Origin: Pseudomonadota bacterium
Lineage (GTDB): Bacteria > BMS3Abin14
Assembly (NCBI GenBank): GCA_003229755.1
Contig: QIFJ01000194.1
Coordinates: 1-6,009, forward strand
Length of the DNA: 6,009 nucleotides
Direction of reading: 5' to 3'
Below are positions 5,056-6,009 of this stretch, one piece after another; position 1 is the first letter of the stretch; every line of letters begins with the position of its first letter. Made by a program: the position numbers and the translations under genes. The notes below the pieces were generated by a model. That model was not told the DNA's origin and ran no database searches. It saw only the letters and a list, made by a program, of their open reading frames with translations.

Positions 5056-6009
5056 CTAACTAAAAACCGAACGACTGAATTTAGCGGTATTAAACTCATC
5101 AGTGGGAGGCTGTTGAGATTTTTCAAATTTCGCTTGATCGAAGCTGGATCTATCAAATACCCCCGTATCAATTTCTTCAGGAGGGAGACTTTCCCCTTCG
5201 CATCTTCCAAGGTCTTTAGCAGCCTGAATAGCCCACCACCTGACCACGAATGTCCTTTCACGTTCATCTAAGTTTTTTAGGAATATCATGAGTGTCTTAT
5301 TTCCGGGTTCAACTTTCGCTGCGAGAGCGGGAGACACACTGAAATCTTCCACATCTGCAAAATGCTCCCGGTCCCCGATAAGTATCTGATTTTCTAACTC
5401 GTCCGCCAGTACCATGCCCACATCTCCAAGTTCTAAACCATGGGATATCGGCTTAGAAATTCTTATTTCACCGGGTCCCACATCTTTGAAGACACAGTAC
5501 CCCGTATGCACAGGGGCGGCATCCCTGGACTTGCAGCTAATCGCTATGGCATGACCGCCTTTATTGGGTGTTATCTCAATGTTTTTGCCAGCTACGAGAT
5601 CGATGTTCCCTTCTGTATCAGGTTCAACCTCTTTAATGGAAATCGGGGCGCTGATCTCAATTTCGTTTTTGTCATCTTTAGGGAATATCTTTATGTTCTT
5701 CCCTTCGACTAGATTTATATCCCCCATCGACACTGACAATTGCACCTGCTTGCTTGGCCGTCACGTCATGCGGGTTATCCTTCTTTGCCGAGTGAGTTTC
5801 CCCAATCGTGATGGTATTATTTGCGTCGTCTGCTTCAATAACGATCGCGTTCTTCTTTTTGAGACCTATATCCCCACCTGGATTGCTCACGCCGTCAACG
5901 CTGACAATTGCCCCCGCTTGCTTGGCCGTCACCTCATGCGGGTTATCGAAGCGGGTCACGTGATTGGCAAGGACGTCATAGAGCATCTTGTTGTTGTAAA
6001 CAAGGGAGA
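5056..6009 (-). pseudogene. Tail-fibre-like protein, 5' end outside window, apparent one-base frameshift
   Basis: The frame is open at the window edge and about 316 residues are visible if one base is dropped. The first part has two copies of DNPHEVTAKQAGAIVSVDG 56 residues apart, a motif type common in phage tail fibre and tail collar-like proteins. Three beta-repeat-like segments follow (5875-5527): GDIGLKKKNAIVIEA, GDINLVEGKNIKIFP and GNIDLVAGKNIEITP. Next comes a beta-rich region of about 100 residues ending FVVRWWAIQAAKDLG. The C-terminus has Phe-spaced units: GVFDRSSFDQAKF and EFNTAKFSRSVFS. The upstream frame meets the downstream frame at VDG/GDI, in a run of five Gs (plus 5721-5725). 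As written, the first frame stops at 5678 and the second could only restart internally (GTG 5745 or ATG 5727) without a good ribosome site. A receptor-binding or fibre role on an eCIS or phage-like tail is inferred. A sequencing error is a serious alternative to true breakage. Confidence 0.75.
5724..5947 (-). repeat. Direct repeat pair encoding NPHxVTAKQAGAIVSVDG
   Basis: Bases 5724-5779 and 5892-5947 are 56-base direct repeats, 168 bases apart (exactly 56 codons), with about six mismatches. The high DNA identity suggests recent duplication or gene conversion. In the copy at 5892 VDG is followed by VSNPGGDI; in the copy at 5724 the five-residue VSNPG piece is missing and the frame breaks at that point. 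Confidence 0.8.

Noticed and set aside
5724..5947. CRISPR-like repeat
   Set aside because: Only two copies, exactly 56 codons apart, lying within a coding frame and encoding the same peptide; this is a protein-level repeat.
1..6009. tRNA or rRNA genes
   Set aside because: I found no cloverleaf-like segment with a recognisable T-arm or rRNA-like sequence on either strand; nearly all the window is accounted for by coding frames.

Overview
The window looks like the accessory or cargo end of a locus for an extracellular contractile injection system (eCIS) or phage-tail-like particle. All five recognisable genes lie on the minus strand. They read, in transcription order, from base 6009 down to base 1. 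The strongest evidence is two paralogous proteins with the eCIS core domain (PF13699, formerly DUF4157), marked by the metallopeptidase-like motif HELTHVVQQ. In established eCIS loci such proteins are associated with toxin or effector genes. No sheath, tube, baseplate or ATPase gene is visible here, so the eCIS link rests on family knowledge, not on structural genes. Base composition is near balanced and Shine-Dalgarno sites (GGAG, GAGGTG, GAGGGG) are clear, so a bacterium is the simplest source; some archaea also carry such loci. I cannot name the organism.

Layout in transcription order: (1) 6009-5056, the 3' part of a tail-fibre-like protein with NPHEVTAKQAGA repeats and beta-repeat segments, apparently split by a one-base frameshift. 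(2) An AT-rich gap of about 150 bases. (3) 4907-4089, a 272-residue protein with an invasin-type (Big_1) immunoglobulin-like domain and a basic, proline-containing tail. (4) 4092-3702, a small unrecognised protein that overlaps gene 3 by four bases and is also broken by a one-base frameshift. (5) 3730-944, an intact 928-residue protein joining an eCIS core domain, a duplicated WLAxNL/NWPI module, a transglutaminase-like Cys-His-Asp fold and a C-terminal He_PIG-type Ig domain. (6) A gap of about 277 bases with palindromes and a possible mobile-element relic. (7) 666-1, a second eCIS-core protein interrupted by an in-frame TAA just before its core domain and running off the window.

Genes 3, 4 and 5 are packed with overlaps and probably form one transcript. 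A plausible reading is that the tail-fibre-like protein is a particle component, the Ig protein an adhesive or structural partner, and the 928-residue protein a candidate effector whose transglutaminase/cysteine-protease-like domain could be the active part. Three of the five genes carry a single lesion; the two frameshifts both sit at a G/C run of five. This means either decay of accessory genes or uncorrected homopolymer errors, and the reads would have to decide.
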